Shown one piece after another: positions 6,919 through 13,911 of a DNA stretch of 15,701 bases. The first letter of the stretch is position 1. The number at the start of each line of letters is the position of its first letter. The notes beneath the pieces are model-generated. The model searched no databases and had not been told where the DNA came from. It saw only the letters and a program-made list of their open reading frames with translations. The translations under genes were made by a program, and so were the position numbers. Source of the stretch: DASRZM01 sp035686365 (GTDB taxonomy: Bacteria > Pseudomonadota > Gammaproteobacteria > Xanthomonadales > Xanthomonadaceae); the NCBI GenBank assembly GCA_035686365.1, contig DASRZM010000032.1, forward strand, positions 1-15,701. Direction: 5' to 3'.

Positions 6919-8004
6919 TCAGAGCACGCCACGCTTGATCTGGTCGCGTTCGATGCTCTCGAACAGGGCCTGGAAGTTGCCCTCGCCGAAGCCCTCGTTG
7001 CCCTTGCGCTGGATGATCTCGAAGAAGATCGGGCCGACCACGTTCTGGGTGAAGATCTGCAGCAGCAGCTTGCGCTTGGTCTCCGGGTCGGCGTCGATCA
7101 GGATCCGGTTCTCGCGCATGCGCGCCACGTCCTCGCCGTGGCCGGGCACGCGCTGGTCGATGACCTCGTAATACGCTTCGGGCGTGTCGAGGAACGCGAT
7201 GCCGGCCGCACGCATCTGCTCCACGGTGCCGTAGATGTCCTGCGTGAAGCAGGCGATGTGCTGGATGCCCTCGCCGTGGTACTCGTTCAGGTACTCGTTG
7301 ATCTGGCTCTTCTCGTCGGGGCTTTCGTTGAGCGGGATGCGCACCATGCCGTCGGGCGCCGTCATCGCCTTGGACACCAGGCCGGTCTTGACGCCCTTGA
7401 TGTCGAAATAGCGGATCTCGCGGAAGTTGAACAGGCGCTCGTAGTAGTCCGCCCACTGCTTCATGTTGCCGTGGTACAGGTTGTGGGTCAGGTGGTCGAT
7501 GAAGGTCAGTCCGAAGCCTTCCGGATGCAGCTCGGTGCCTTCGATGCGCTCGTAGTCTCCGTACACGTTGTTCCCGTCGGAGTAGCGGTCGACCAGGTAG
7601 AGCATGCAGTCGCCGATGCCCTTGATTACCGGTGCCGGCACGGCACGGGTGTCGGCCTTGTGGCCGATCTCCTCGGCGCCGCGTTCGCACACCTTTTCCA
7701 GCACGTCGTCGGCCGGCATGCGGAAGCGGATCGCGAAGCCGCAGGCGCAGGGCCCGTGCTGGCGCGCGAAGTCGGCCGCGAAGGAGTCGGGGTCCTCGTT
7801 GACCAGGAAGTTCACCTCGCCCTGCCGGTACACGGTGATCGGCCGCGAGCGGTGCCGCAGCACGGCCGTGAAGCCCATCGTGCGGAACAGCTCGTGCAGC
7901 AGCGCCGGCTCCGGGGCGGCGAACTCGACGAACTCGAAACCGTCGATGCCCATCGGGTTCTCGAAGGTGGTGACCTGCATGCCGACGTCGGGTTGCGCGC
8001 TCAT
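6919..8004 (-). CDS. hpd: 4-hydroxyphenylpyruvate dioxygenase
   Basis: A 361-residue Fe(II) dioxygenase converting 4-hydroxyphenylpyruvate to homogentisate, the entry step of the pathway. It has two VOC-type domains (about 20-150 and 165-350). By family comparison the iron ligands are His171 (FIDHLTHNL), His249 (GIQHIACFT) and Glu329 (PIFFEIIQRKGNEGFG). The ending FQALFESIERDQIKRGVL is typical of bacterial enzymes. The ATG at 8004 has AGGAGA seven bases upstream. It is the first gene of the pathway series and diverges from a MarR-type regulator. Its promoter (8056-8084) contains a perfect palindrome, so its expression is probably under control of that regulator. Confidence 0.97.
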   Translation of the reverse strand: MSAQPDVGMQVTTFENPMGIDGFEFVEFAAPEPALLHELFRTMGFTAVLRHRSRPITVYRQGEVNFLVNEDPDSFAADFARQHGPCACGFAIRFRMPADDVLEKVCERGAEEIGHKADTRAVPAPVIKGIGDCMLYLVDRYSDGNNVYGDYERIEGTELHPEGFGLTFIDHLTHNLYHGNMKQWADYYERLFNFREIRYFDIKGVKTGLVSKAMTAPDGMVRIPLNESPDEKSQINEYLNEYHGEGIQHIACFTQDIYGTVEQMRAAGIAFLDTPEAYYEVIDQRVPGHGEDVARMRENRILIDADPETKRKLLLQIFTQNVVGPIFFEIIQRKGNEGFGEGNFQALFESIERDQIKRGVL

Positions 8005-8055
8005 GGGGACTCTCCTGCAGAAGCCTGCGCGGCGGCTTGCGCCGCGGGGGAGAAG

Positions 8056-8084
8056 GTTATAGTTTCATTTGAAACCATTTGCAA
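8056..8084 (-). promoter_or_regulatory. hpd promoter (TTGCAA - 17 - TATAAC)
   Basis: On the minus strand TTGCAA (8084-8079) and TATAAC (8061-8056) are separated by exactly 17 bases, a good sigma-70 match in a GC-rich genome. The predicted transcript starts near 8049 and has a leader of about 45 bases with a 7-base-pair GC hairpin (8028-8034 with 8040-8046) before the ribosome site. Confidence 0.65.
8062..8075. promoter_or_regulatory. Palindromic operator, probable MarR site
   Basis: GTTTCATTTGAAAC is a perfect 6-2-6 inverted repeat in the hpd/marR divergent gap. It fills most of the 17-base spacer of the hpd promoter, so a dimer bound here would block RNA polymerase. MarR dimers typically bind such short palindromes in divergent gaps. 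The assignment to this regulator is inference from position. Confidence 0.6.
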
Positions 8085-8092
8085 GCCAGCCG

Positions 8093-8545
8093 ATGCCCCA
8101 CGCCGAACTCGAGCTCGAGCGCTTCCTGCCGTACCGGCTCTCGGTGCTCTCCAACACCATCAGCCAGGCGATCGCCCGAATCTACGCCGAGCGCTTCGAA
8201 CTGGGTGTGACGGAATGGCGGGTGATGGCGGTGCTGGGCCGCTACCCCGGGCTGTCGGCCAACCAGGTGGCCGAGCGCACCGCCATGGACAAGGTCGCGG
8301 TGAGCCGCGCGGTGGCGCGGCTGCTCCAGGCCGGTCGGGTCGAGTGCGAACGGCACGGCGACGACCGCCGGCGCTCGGTGCTGCGGCTCTCGGAAGCCGG
8401 CTACGCGGTCTACGACCAGATCGTGCCGCTGGCGCTGGACCACGAGCGCAGGCTGCTGGCCGGATTCAGCGACCAGGAACAGAAGGCGCTGGACCGGATC
8501 CTGCGCAAGCTCGCGCAGGCCGAACTCCAGGGGCTGGAACCGTAG
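8093..8545 (+). CDS. MarR family transcriptional regulator
   Basis: A 150-residue winged-helix repressor-type protein. Residues 10-37 form the dimerisation helices. Helix-turn-helix residues 55-80 read SANQVAERTAMDKVAVSRAVARLLQAG. The wing carries the family signature HGDDRRRSVLRLSEAG (88-103). The C-terminal helices (105-145) complete the dimer interface. The ATG at 8093 was preferred; an in-frame TTG at 8069 lies inside the operator palindrome and would add eight residues. Neither has a strong ribosome site. It is divergent from hpd and probably senses a pathway compound such as a phenylpyruvate or homogentisate derivative, but the ligand cannot be read from sequence. The stop codon lies inside a palindromic repeat. 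Confidence 0.87.
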   Translation: MPHAELELERFLPYRLSVLSNTISQAIARIYAERFELGVTEWRVMAVLGRYPGLSANQVAERTAMDKVAVSRAVARLLQAGRVECERHGDDRRRSVLRLSEAGYAVYDQIVPLALDHERRLLAGFSDQEQKALDRILRKLAQAELQGLEP

Positions 8546-8577
8546 GAGCCGGCGTCGCCGGCAACGCCGGCTCCTAC
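8542..8577. repeat. REP-like hairpin after marR, likely two-way terminator
   Basis: A perfect 14-base inverted repeat (8542-8555 with 8564-8577, GTAGGAGCCGGCGT) has an 8-base loop. It belongs to the GTAGGAGC...GCTCCTAC palindrome type common in pseudomonads and xanthomonads. It lies between the convergent marR and peptide transporter genes, and its first arm contains the marR stop codon TAG. Confidence 0.8.
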
Positions 8578-8618
8578 GCGCGAAGCGCCGCTGCCCGGGA
8601 CGGGCGGCGGCCTCGGGT

Positions 8619-10175
8619 TTACTTCACGCCGTGCATCAGGCGGTTGATCAGCGGTGCCACCACCAGGAAGAACACGCCCGCGCCCAGGCCGAACCAGAAC
8701 AGCTGGCCGAACACCTTCGCGTAGCCCTCCACCGACCCGGCCGCGGCATCCAAGGCGCCGCCGCCGCCGGCCGCGAACGCGGCGATCAGCCCGGCCAGGT
8801 AATTGGCCATCGCGATCGACAGGAACCAGCCGCCCATCGCCAGCCCGACCTCCTTGGGCCGTGCCAGCTTGGTGACCATCGACAGCCCGATCGGCGACAG
8901 GCACAGCTCGCCCATGGTGTGCAGCAGGTAGCACAGGGTGAGCATCAAGGCCGGCACGCGGCCGTCTGCGTCCTGCATGAACTGGATCGAGAACACCAGC
9001 GCGTAGAAGCCCACCGCCACGCCGATCAGGCCCAGCGAGAACTTGCGCGGGATCGAGGGATTGATGCCCTTGTTGTCCAGCCGCGGCCACATCCATGCGA
9101 ACACCGGCGCCAGCAGCAGGATGAACACCGGGTTGGCCGACTGGAAGATCGTGAAGTTCAGCCCGAACGGCATGTCCACATAGTCGCGGGCGAAGAAGTT
9201 CAGCGACGAGCCGGCCTGCTCGAACAGCGACCAGAACACGGTGTTGGCCAGGAACAGGATCAGCATCGCGATGTAGCGGTGCAGCTGGACCTTGTCCTTG
9301 CTGGCGAAGCCGCTGTAGATGAAGTAGACGATCAGCGCGCCCATCATCGCCAGCAGCAGGACGCCGAGGATGTCGCTGCGGCTGAGCAGGAAGAACACCG
9401 GGATCACCAGCAGCCCGGCGCCGACCAGTACCTGCAGCAGCGGGCCGTAGCCCTTCTTGTCTGCCGGCACCTCGCCGACGTGGCCGATCCAGCCCTTGAG
9501 GACCTGGAACACGATCAGGCCCAGGATCATGCCCATGCCGGCGGCGAAGAAGCCCCAGCGGAAACCGTACAGCGCACCGATGATGGAGCCGCACACGATC
9601 GGCGCCAGGAACGCGCCGGCGTTGATACCCATGTAGAAGATCGTGAAGCCCGAATCGCGGCGCACGTCGCCCGGGGCGTAGAGCTTGCCGACCATGGTGG
9701 AGATGTTGGGCTTGAACAGTCCGTTGCCGACCACCACCACGCCCAGGCCGATCAGGAAGGTGGTCAGGTCCGGTGCCAGCAGCATGACCATGCCCACCGA
9801 CATCATCGCGCCGCCGAGCATGATCGAACGCTGGTAGCCCAGGATGCGGTCGGCGACGTAGCCACCGGCGATGCCGGTCATGTAGACCATGGCGGTATAG
9901 CCGCCATAGGTCAGGCTGGCCTGCTCCTCGGCGCCCTCGCCCAGGTGGGCGAAGAAGGCCATGGCGACATACGGCGCCAGGATGGCGCGCATGCCGTAGT
10001 ACATGAACCGCTCCCAGAACTCGGAGCCGAACAGCATCCACAGACCCTTGGGATGGCCGAGGAACTCGCCCGGCGGCGGCGGGCGGAAGTCCTGGGTGTC
10101 GGACACCGAGATCTCGCCCGGCTCGGGCTCGGTGAACGCGGGTGGCTGGCTCGAGGGTGGGCGGGTGGAACTCAT
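8619..10175 (-). CDS. POT/PTR2 family proton-coupled peptide transporter
   Basis: A 518-residue inner-membrane major-facilitator protein that imports di- and tripeptides with protons. POT signatures are present: ExxERFxYYG at 52-61 (SEFWERFMYYG), GNGLFKPN (150-157), FTIFYMGINAGAFLAP (177-192) and WSLFEQAGSSLNFF (315-328). About 12-14 membrane segments are seen. The N terminus has an unusual 40-residue Pro/Glu-rich cytoplasmic extension before the first segment. The ATG at 10175 has AGGGAG nine bases upstream. It is convergent with marR and co-directional with kynA, 250 bases downstream of it and probably with its own promoter. Peptide uptake fits the surrounding amino-acid breakdown genes. 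Substrate preference within the family cannot be told from sequence. Confidence 0.92.
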   Translation of the reverse strand: MSSTRPPSSQPPAFTEPEPGEISVSDTQDFRPPPPGEFLGHPKGLWMLFGSEFWERFMYYGMRAILAPYVAMAFFAHLGEGAEEQASLTYGGYTAMVYMTGIAGGYVADRILGYQRSIMLGGAMMSVGMVMLLAPDLTTFLIGLGVVVVGNGLFKPNISTMVGKLYAPGDVRRDSGFTIFYMGINAGAFLAPIVCGSIIGALYGFRWGFFAAGMGMILGLIVFQVLKGWIGHVGEVPADKKGYGPLLQVLVGAGLLVIPVFFLLSRSDILGVLLLAMMGALIVYFIYSGFASKDKVQLHRYIAMLILFLANTVFWSLFEQAGSSLNFFARDYVDMPFGLNFTIFQSANPVFILLLAPVFAWMWPRLDNKGINPSIPRKFSLGLIGVAVGFYALVFSIQFMQDADGRVPALMLTLCYLLHTMGELCLSPIGLSMVTKLARPKEVGLAMGGWFLSIAMANYLAGLIAAFAAGGGGALDAAAGSVEGYAKVFGQLFWFGLGAGVFFLVVAPLINRLMHGVK

Positions 10176-10280
10176 GCGGCACTACTCCCTGGCGGCACGG
10201 ACGTCCCCCGCAGCCGGATCCGGTCGCCGTCCACGCGCGTGTGGTCCGGATTGCGGGAAGCGGGGAAAAATGGCCGGCAA

Positions 10281-10309
10281 GGTGTAACCGCGAACGTCGG
10301 CGGAGTCAA
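10281..10309 (-). promoter_or_regulatory. Possible promoter of the peptide transporter gene
   Basis: On the minus strand TTGACT (10309-10304) and TACACC (10286-10281) are 17 bases apart. The -35 is good and the -10 weak. The transcript would have a leader of roughly 100 bases. Confidence 0.35.
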
Positions 10310-10363
10310 ACGGATCGGGTTGCTGCATTGCACCACGGCCCCTGTGCGCACTCCCGATGTCCG

Positions 10364-10396
10364 AGCCCCCAGCCCATCCCCCGGGGGGAGAGGGGA
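10364..10396. repeat. REP-like palindrome, copy D
   Basis: GAGCCCCCAGCCCATCCCCC followed by GGGGGGAGAGGGG lies just downstream of kynA. It is a diverged copy of the same family and may serve as the kynA transcript end. Confidence 0.55.
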
Positions 10397-10425
10397 GCGA
10401 GCGGGGAAAGCGGCAACCGGTCCGC

Positions 10426-11274
10426 TCATGCCACCAGGACGGTCCGGACCTCCAGCAGCTCCGGGAAAAAGCGCAGGTCCAGTGCCCGCCGCAGGAACTC
10501 CACGCCGGAGGATCCGCCGGTGCCGCGCTTGTAGCCGATGATGCGCTCGACCGTCTTCATGTGGCGGAAGCGCCAGAGCTGGAAGCTCTCCTCCACGTCC
10601 ACCAGCTGCTCGCACATGTGGTAGTGCGACCAGTAGCGATCGGGGTTTTCGTAGATCGCCTTGAACACCGGAATCAGGGCCGGCTCGTGCTCGTAGGGCT
10701 GCGAGAAGTCGCGCTCGATCGAGGACGCCGGCACCGCGTGGCCTTCGCGTGCGAGGTAGCGCAGGAACTCGTCGTACAGGCTTGGCGACTCCAGTACCGA
10801 GCGCAGCCGCGCCTGCTGCTCGGGCGCGTGGGCGAACAACGCCACCATGTCCGCATTCTTGTTGCCCAGCAGGAACTCGATGGTGCGGTACTGCAGCGAC
10901 TGGAAGCCCGAGGCGGGACCCAGCACGTGACGGAACTGCAGGTACTCGCTGGGCGTGAGCGTCTCGAGCACGGCCCACATCTCGAACAGCTGGCGCTGCA
11001 CCTGCTTGACCCGCGCCAGGATCTTCAGGCACGGATCCAGGTCGTCCGCGCGCAGGTGGGCGATGGCCGACTCCAGTTCGTGGATCACCAGCTTCATCCA
11101 CAGCTCGGCGACCTGGTGCTGGACGATGAACAGCAGCTCGTCGTGGTGGGCAGGCTGCGACAGCGGCTTCTGCGCCGAGAGCAGCGTTTCCAGCTGCAGG
11201 TAGCCGCCGTAGGTCAGGCGCTCGCGCAGGTCCAGCTCGATGCCGGTTTCGAGGTCGCGGCGGTTGCGGTTCAC
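10426..11274 (-). CDS. kynA: Tryptophan 2,3-dioxygenase
   Basis: A 282-residue cytoplasmic haem enzyme that opens the indole ring of L-tryptophan to N-formylkynurenine, the first step of the kynurenine route. Family landmarks: LTYGGYLQLETLLSAQ (20-35), HHDELLFIVQHQVAELWMK (43-61, His53 at the active site), SGFQSLQYRTIEFLLGNKN (122-140), WRFRHMKTVERIIGYKRGTGGSSG (234-257, with His238 as the haem ligand). The length matches the bacterial enzyme of Xanthomonas. The start is a GTG at 11274 with AGGA five bases upstream; in-frame sequence further upstream is not like the family. No kynB or kynU is present in the window. It is divergent from the 2-oxo acid dehydrogenase genes. Confidence 0.95.
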   Translation of the reverse strand: MNRNRRDLETGIELDLRERLTYGGYLQLETLLSAQKPLSQPAHHDELLFIVQHQVAELWMKLVIHELESAIAHLRADDLDPCLKILARVKQVQRQLFEMWAVLETLTPSEYLQFRHVLGPASGFQSLQYRTIEFLLGNKNADMVALFAHAPEQQARLRSVLESPSLYDEFLRYLAREGHAVPASSIERDFSQPYEHEPALIPVFKAIYENPDRYWSHYHMCEQLVDVEESFQLWRFRHMKTVERIIGYKRGTGGSSGVEFLRRALDLRFFPELLEVRTVLVA

Positions 11275-11302
11275 AGAAGTCCTGGCGGGTGACGGGCCTG
11301 CA

Positions 11303-11308
11303 ATTGTA
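11303..11308 (-). promoter_or_regulatory. Likely -10 box of kynA
   Basis: TACAAT on the minus strand (11308-11303) is a near-consensus -10 and would start a transcript with a leader of about 20 bases before the GTG. The -35 region (GTGCAC or CGTGCA) is weak. Confidence 0.4.
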
Positions 11309-11374
11309 GGCCGGCGCGGCTGCAGTGCACGGATTCCGGAATGGGCCCGCGCACACTTCGGACTGGCCGGCTTC

Positions 11375-11458
11375 CCCGGACCCTCACCCCAACCCCTCTC
11401 CCGGGAGGAGAGCGGCTCGATCCTGGCGGACTGCCCTGTCACCTCGGGAGAGGGGCTT
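11375..11458. repeat. REP-like palindrome, copy E plus half unit
   Basis: CCCGGACCCTCACCCCAACC followed by CCTCTCCCGGGAGGAGAG is the best-preserved unit in the window. After about 27 unrelated bases a half unit, ACCTCGGGAGAGGGGCTTGC, follows (11441-11460). They lie in the divergent kynA/pdhA gap, upstream of the pdhA promoter. Confidence 0.75.
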
Positions 11459-11482
11459 GCCGCCGTCCGCGCCGACCTCGGC

Positions 11483-11511
11483 TTGCCTTCCCGATGTCCG
11501 CTTGCTATCAA
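11483..11511 (+). promoter_or_regulatory. pdhA promoter (TTGCCT - 17 - TATCAA)
   Basis: TTGCCT (11483-11488) and TATCAA (11506-11511) are 17 bases apart. The predicted transcript starts near 11518, about 20 bases before the chosen ATG. This argues against the in-frame ATG at 11494, which would lie upstream of the transcript start. Confidence 0.5.
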
Positions 11512-11538
11512 ACCGGTTCGCCCCAGTGGACCCGCGGC

Positions 11539-12612
11539 ATGGCCACCGTCGCCAAGTTCGAAATCGAGTACCTGCAGTACCTGGACGAGGCCGGCAAGCC
11601 CGTGCGCAAGGACCTGCCGGCGTTCGCGAAGGATCTGGACCAGCTGGTGGAGCTGTACAAGCTGATGTTGTTCACCCGGGTGTTCGACACCAAGTCGGTG
11701 AACCTGCAGCGCACCGGCAAGCTGGGCACCTATGCCTCGTGCCTGGGGCACGAGGCCACGCACATCGCCATCGGCAGCGCGATGCGCCCGGAGGACGTGT
11801 TCGCACCGATGTACCGCGAGTACGGCGCCCAGTTCCAGCGCGGCGTGAAGCCGCGCGAGGTGCTGCTGTACTGGGGCGGGGACGAGCGTGGCAACGACTT
11901 CTCCGGGCCGGCGCACGACTACGCGTGGTGCGTGCCGATCGCGACCCAGTGCCTGCATGCGGCCGGCGCGGCGCTGGCCTTCAAGCTGCGTGGCGAGAAG
12001 CGCGTGGCGGTCACCGTGGTCGGCGACGGCGGGTCCTCGAAGGCGGACTTCTACGCGGCGATCAACTCCGCCGGCGCCTACTCGCTGCCGCTGGTGACGG
12101 TGGTGTGCAACAACCAGTGGGCGATCTCGGTGCCGCGGCGGATGCAGACCGGCGCGCAGACGCTGGCACAGAAGGGCATCGCCGCGGGCCTGTTCTGCAT
12201 CCAGGTCGACGGCAACGACCTGATCGCGATGCGCCACGCCATGGACACCGCGCTCGAGCGCGCGCGCAGCGGCGAGGGCGGGAGCGTGATCGAGGCGGTG
12301 ACCTACCGGCTCTCGGATCACACGACCGCCGACGATGCGCGACGCTACCGGCCCGACGCGGAGGTCAAGGCGGCCTGGGAGCGCGAGCCGCTCCGGCGCA
12401 TGAAGGCGTACCTGGTCGCCAGGAAGGCCTGGGACGAGGAGCGCGAGGTGGCCTGGAAGGCCGAGTGCGGCGAGAAGGTCGATGCCGAGGTCGATGCCTA
12501 CCTGCAGACCACGACGCAGCCGGTGACCGCGATGTTCGATTACCTGTATGCCGAGCTGCCATCGGACCTGGAAGCGCAGCGGGAAGCCGCCGTGGCCCTG
12601 GAAAACAAATGA
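11539..12612 (+). CDS. pdhA: 2-oxo acid dehydrogenase E1 alpha subunit (pyruvate or branched-chain)
   Basis: A 357-residue thiamine-diphosphate subunit of a heterotetrameric E1, which decarboxylates a 2-oxo acid and passes the acyl group to E2 lipoate. The cofactor motif starts with GDGGSSKADFY (162-172) and ends with NN at 191-192. The conserved phosphorylation-loop region reads TYRLSDHTTADDARRYR (255-271). The start at 11539 was chosen over 11494 from the promoter position; its ribosome site is weak. It is the first gene of the E1 alpha-E1 beta-E2 set. Pyruvate versus branched-chain specificity cannot be decided from the sequence. The usual pyruvate enzyme of gammaproteobacteria is the unrelated homodimeric AceE type, so branched-chain or broad substrates are a real alternative. 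No E3 gene is in the window. Confidence 0.85.
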   Translation: MATVAKFEIEYLQYLDEAGKPVRKDLPAFAKDLDQLVELYKLMLFTRVFDTKSVNLQRTGKLGTYASCLGHEATHIAIGSAMRPEDVFAPMYREYGAQFQRGVKPREVLLYWGGDERGNDFSGPAHDYAWCVPIATQCLHAAGAALAFKLRGEKRVAVTVVGDGGSSKADFYAAINSAGAYSLPLVTVVCNNQWAISVPRRMQTGAQTLAQKGIAAGLFCIQVDGNDLIAMRHAMDTALERARSGEGGSVIEAVTYRLSDHTTADDARRYRPDAEVKAAWEREPLRRMKAYLVARKAWDEEREVAWKAECGEKVDAEVDAYLQTTTQPVTAMFDYLYAELPSDLEAQREAAVALENK

Positions 12613-12625
12613 CGGGGATGCGGGA

Positions 12626-12676
12626 GCGGCCGTCGGCCGCGAACGCCCCGGCCGTCCGATCGCGGCCGACGGCCGC
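12626..12676. repeat. REP-like hairpin between E1 alpha and E1 beta
   Basis: A perfect 17-base inverted repeat (12626-12642 with 12660-12676; GCGGCCGTCGGCCGCGA) has a 17-base loop. It is flanked by GGGA and CCTAC, and resembles the GTAGGAGCGGC... family. It fills most of the 94-base gap between two genes that should be made in equal amounts. Confidence 0.8.
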
Positions 12677-12706
12677 GCCTACGAGAACGCAAGAGCACCG
12701 ATCCCC

Positions 12707-13687
12707 ATGCCGCAAATCACGCTGATCGAAGGCATCACGCAGGCGCTCGCGCACGAGATGGCGCGCGACCAGACGGTGCTGGTGCTCGGCGAGGACGTGG
12801 GCGTCAACGGCGGCGTGTTCCGCGCCACCGCCGGCCTGCAGCAGCGTTTCGGTGACACGCGCGTGCTGGACACGCCATTGGACGAGTGCACCATCGCCGG
12901 CCTGACGGTGGGCCTGGCCACGCAGGGCATGCGGCCGGTGGCCGAGGCGCAGTTCGACGGCTTCGTCTACCCGATGGTCGACCAGATCGTGTGCCATGCC
13001 GCGCGCATGCGCTACCGCACGCGCGGGCGCATGAGCTGCCCGATGGTGCTGCGGGTGCCCTGGGGCGGCGGCATCCGCGCGCCGGAGCACCACTCGGAGG
13101 CCAACGAGGCGGTCTTCACCAACATCCCGGGGCTGCGCGTGGTGATGCCCTCCTCGCCGGGGCGCGCCTATGGCCTGCTGCTGGCCGCGATCCGCGACCC
13201 GGACCCGGTGATCTTCTTCGAGCCCAAGCGCATCTACCGGCAGTACAAGGAAGAGGTGGCCGACGACGGCGAGGCGCTGCCGCTGGACGTGTGCTACGTG
13301 CTGCGCGATGGCGAGGACGTGACCCTGGTGACCTGGGGCGCGCAGGTCAAGGAGACGCTGGAGGCCGCCGATGCGCTGGCCAAGGACGGCATCGGCGCCG
13401 AGGTCATCGACGTGGCCACGCTCAGGCCGCTGGACTTCGACACCATCCACGAGTCGGTGCGCAAGACCGGCCGCTGCGTGATCGTGCACGAGGCGCCGTA
13501 CACCGGTGGCTTCGGCGGCGAGATCGCCGCGCGGCTGGCCGAGCACGCGATGTACGATCTGGTGGCACCGGTGCAGCGCGTGACCGGCTACGACACCCAC
13601 ATCCCGCTGTTCCGGCTGGAGATGAAGTATCTGCCCAGCGTGGCGCGCATCGTGGCGGCGGTGCGGCGGACGCTGGAGGTGAGTTGA
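12707..13687 (+). CDS. pdhB: 2-oxo acid dehydrogenase E1 beta subunit
   Basis: A 326-residue partner of E1 alpha; together they form the alpha2beta2 decarboxylase. The pyrimidine-binding domain contains LGEDVGVNGGVFRAT (27-41) and the catalytic glutamate region LDTPLDECTIAG (54-65, Glu60). Then come the FDGFVYPMVDQIVCHAAR helix (83-100) and the active-site APEHHSEANEA (125-135). The transketolase C-terminal domain spans about 200-320 (VTLVTWGAQVKETLEA; CVIVHEAPYTGGFGGEIA). The ATG at 12707 gives the usual family N terminus; the ribosome site is weak (AAGAGC). It follows E1 alpha after a palindrome-filled gap. Confidence 0.9.
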   Translation: MPQITLIEGITQALAHEMARDQTVLVLGEDVGVNGGVFRATAGLQQRFGDTRVLDTPLDECTIAGLTVGLATQGMRPVAEAQFDGFVYPMVDQIVCHAARMRYRTRGRMSCPMVLRVPWGGGIRAPEHHSEANEAVFTNIPGLRVVMPSSPGRAYGLLLAAIRDPDPVIFFEPKRIYRQYKEEVADDGEALPLDVCYVLRDGEDVTLVTWGAQVKETLEAADALAKDGIGAEVIDVATLRPLDFDTIHESVRKTGRCVIVHEAPYTGGFGGEIAARLAEHAMYDLVAPVQRVTGYDTHIPLFRLEMKYLPSVARIVAAVRRTLEVS

Positions 13688-13693
13688 CCGGGC

Positions 13694-13745
13694 GGGACTC
13701 GGGGTTCGGGACTCGGGACTCGGGACTCGGGACTCGGGACTCGGG
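13694..13745 (+). repeat. 7-base tandem repeat (GGGACTC)
   Basis: Seven consecutive 7-base units begin at 13694, just after the E1 beta stop. Six are GGGACTC and one is GGGGTTC, with a final GGG. The spacing G3-N4-G3-N4 meets the usual intramolecular G-quadruplex pattern. Confidence 0.95.
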
Positions 13746-13761
13746 AAATGCTCGCAGGTTG

Positions 13762-13881
13762 GCTCGCCGCGCGGTTCGTGCTTCGATAGCCGAAGGCTAC
13801 CCTGTGGTGAGCCTTCGGCTATCGAAGCACGAACAGCCACACCCCTCACTCGGCGAGCTTTATCCTGAGCCCTGAGCCCTG
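13762..13881. repeat. Nested inverted-repeat element, copy 1
   Basis: A perfect 25-base inverted repeat (13774-13798 with 13810-13834, beginning GTTCGTGCTTCGATAGCC) has an 11-base loop. Outside it GCTCGCCG (13762-13769) pairs with CGGCGAGC (13851-13858). The right side then runs into TGAGCCC-type heptads (13865-13881). The outer arm start and the right flank are shared with the element after the E2 gene. Confidence 0.92.
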
Positions 13882-13911
13882 CCCCCGACCCCTGATCGCT
13901 GGAGCCCCGCC

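Noticed and set aside
5452..8724. A very long plus-strand open frame (about 1090 codons) opposite hmgA and hpd
   Set aside because: It is antisense to two certain enzyme genes, its translation is low-complexity Arg/Ala/Gly/Leu/His-rich, and it has no family likeness. Such frames are expected at this GC content.
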